From Candidatus Helarchaeota archaeon (lineage in GTDB: Archaea; Asgardarchaeota; Lokiarchaeia; Helarchaeales; HEL-GB-A): a stretch of DNA of 6,065 bases. The notes beneath the pieces were generated by a model that did no database searches, was not told where the DNA came from, and was given only the letters and a program-made list of their open reading frames with translations. The stretch covers positions 1-6,065 of the forward strand of contig JAEOSY010000108.1 in assembly GCA_016840125.1 (NCBI GenBank), read 5' to 3'. The position numbers were made by a program, and so were the translations under genes. Within the stretch, counting starts at the first letter, position 1; the number at the start of each line of letters is the position of its first letter. Shown piece after piece: positions 4,732-6,065 of the stretch.

Positions 4732-6065
4732 TTACTCATTTAAAGTGATTTCAAAGTAAAATGTCGTGCCTTTCCCTAGCCCTGGCGAATCCACCCAAAT
4801 TTTTCCATTATATTTTTCAATAATCCCTTTGCAAATAGTTAAACCTAAACCAATTCCTTTAATATTAAACTGGTTGGTATCTTCTAGTTTTCTAAATCTC
4901 TTAAAAATGCGAGGGATATCCTCCTTTTTTATTCCAACTCCATAATCCGTTATAGAAAATATCCACTTATTGTCTCTAATAGTCGAATTCAAATTAATTT
5001 CCGAGTTTGGATAAGAAAATTTCATGGCATTATCGATTAAATTTCGTATTACTCGTGTAATTTGGTCTTCATCTAGAGTGACTTCTAAATCAGCTTCATA
5101 AGAATCTATTATTTTTAATTGCTTTTTGGATAAAATTATATGAAAATCTTGTTTTAACTCATGTATTAATTTACTTATTCTAAATTTATCCTTTTTTAGT
5201 GTTATCCTGCCTTCTTTTAGTTTATTATAATTAATCAATTCATCAATTAATCTCTCTAATCTCTCTTCATTCCGATGAATTATTTCTAAACCCCTAATTT
5301 CTTCATGGGTAATATTCTCCGATTCAAGAAGTACTTCGGTTATTCCTTTAATAGCTGTGAGAGGATTGCGAAAATCATGTGCTACGTCTGCAAAAAACTC
5401 ATCTTTCAATCTATCCAATTGCTTTAATTCTTCATTCTGTATTTCTAACTTATTTAATAGTCGAACGATATACTCTTCCGCTTCTCTTTGTGTAGAGATA
5501 TCTTGAGAAATTATTTGTATGAATTGTTTGTTTCCAAATTCGACAAGCGAAGCTTGCACACTTAACCAGCCTGAGGTCCCATCCTTCCTCTTTACTTCAA
5601 TTTCTATTGGAGGTACCTTCTTTTTATTACGTACAATCTGAAGTAAATTTTCTAGTATATTTTTTGTGACATTCAAAACTTGAATTTGTTTAAGGTGCAG
5701 CCCTATGAAATCCTCTTTATCATAGCCAAGTATCCGGGGTGTAACCGGATTACAATCCATAATGACTCCCTCATAGCTTACTAATATAACAGCAGAGGGG
5801 GAATTTTCAAATAAATGTCTAAATTTCTCTTCTGATTGCCTCAATGCTTCATTTTGTTTTTCAGTTACATCTAATAAACTGCTAATTTCCTCTTCTGCGA
5901 CTTTTTGTTCAGTAATGTCCTGACAAATTACTTGAATTAGTTCATTCCCATTTAATTCGATAAATAAGGCCTGAATACGCATCCAGATTGTATTCCCATC
6001 TCTCTTTTTGGCTTCAACCTCTATAGGAGGTAAATTCTTGCTTGTACTTAGCATTATAAATAAAT
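4732..6065 (-). CDS. PAS-PAS sensor histidine kinase, N-terminus cut by the window edge
   Basis: The C-terminal 443 residues of a histidine kinase; numbering below counts the Met at 6054 as 1. The C-terminal half of one PAS domain (to about 50) is followed by a short helical linker, a second full PAS domain (about 74-190), a coiled segment, a HisKA dimerisation domain (about 212-282) and a HATPase_c domain (about 325-438). The phospho-acceptor is His226 in AHDFRNPL. ATP-binding motifs are the N box around Asn342 (NLIDNAMKF), G1 DYGVG (370-374), F box IFKRF (383-387) and G2 GIGLGL (400-405), all apparently intact. The frame is open to the right edge, and residues around the Met align with the interior of the second PAS domain, so that Met is not the start. 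No membrane helix or receiver domain is seen in the visible part; it probably senses a cytoplasmic signal and phosphorylates a partner encoded elsewhere. It converges on the GH3 gene with 33 nt between stops and no clear terminator. Confidence 0.93.
   Translation of the reverse strand, partial: LFIMLSTSKNLPPIEVEAKKRDGNTIWMRIQALFIELNGNELIQVICQDITEQKVAEEEISSLLDVTEKQNEALRQSEEKFRHLFENSPSAVILVSYEGVIMDCNPVTPRILGYDKEDFIGLHLKQIQVLNVTKNILENLLQIVRNKKKVPPIEIEVKRKDGTSGWLSVQASLVEFGNKQFIQIISQDISTQREAEEYIVRLLNKLEIQNEELKQLDRLKDEFFADVAHDFRNPLTAIKGITEVLLESENITHEEIRGLEIIHRNEERLERLIDELINYNKLKEGRITLKKDKFRISKLIHELKQDFHIILSKKQLKIIDSYEADLEVTLDEDQITRVIRNLIDNAMKFSYPNSEINLNSTIRDNKWIFSITDYGVGIKKEDIPRIFKRFRKLEDTNQFNIKGIGLGLTICKGIIEKYNGKIWVDSPGLGKGTTFYFEITLNE

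Noticed and set aside
6052..6054. ATG 6054 (minus) as the kinase start
   Set aside because: It lies inside a PAS domain that aligns with the second PAS copy, and three more in-frame codons continue to the edge without a stop.
1..6065. tRNA, rRNA, CRISPR array, insertion sequence or defence system
   Set aside because: I found no cloverleaf-like sequence, no regularly spaced direct repeats, no transposase or integrase motifs and no nuclease or helicase gene.

Overview
The window looks like a fragment of an A+T-rich archaeal genome, possibly Asgard, though the lineage is my inference and is weak. Three things point this way. TATA-like boxes sit where archaeal promoters would place them. Some genes appear leaderless while one has a strong AGGTGA ribosome-binding site. 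The proteins combine a bacterial-type glycoside hydrolase with a PAS-rich soluble histidine kinase of a kind common in archaea. No rRNA, tRNA, CRISPR array, transposase or phage gene is visible, so the lineage cannot be fixed from the sequence alone.

Layout from left to right: (1) the 3' three quarters of an EamA/DMT-type membrane transporter, cut by the left edge (+); (2) a 250-nt intergenic stretch holding a hairpin just after the transporter stop and a 40-nt imperfect inverted repeat; (3) a 195-residue soluble coiled-coil protein of unknown function (+); (4) a short convergent junction with a candidate terminator; (5) a second DMT-superfamily transporter, NIPA-like in topology (-), whose reading frame is broken by an in-frame TAA at codon 36; (6) a divergent promoter region of about 106 nt; (7) a complete GH3 glycoside hydrolase of the beta-xylosidase type, cytoplasmic (+); (8) a convergent PAS-PAS-HisKA-HATPase sensor histidine kinase, cut by the right edge (-).

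The genes do not form an obvious operon. Only the first transporter and the coiled-coil gene share a direction as neighbours, and 252 nt separate them. The GH3 enzyme probably cleaves imported xylo- or arabino-oligosaccharides inside the cell. The divergent NIPA-like transporter shares its upstream region, but nothing shows that it imports the substrate. I see no convincing previously undescribed multi-gene system. The points most worth a second look are the interrupted NIPA-like transporter, the 40-nt inverted repeat and the unassigned coiled-coil protein.
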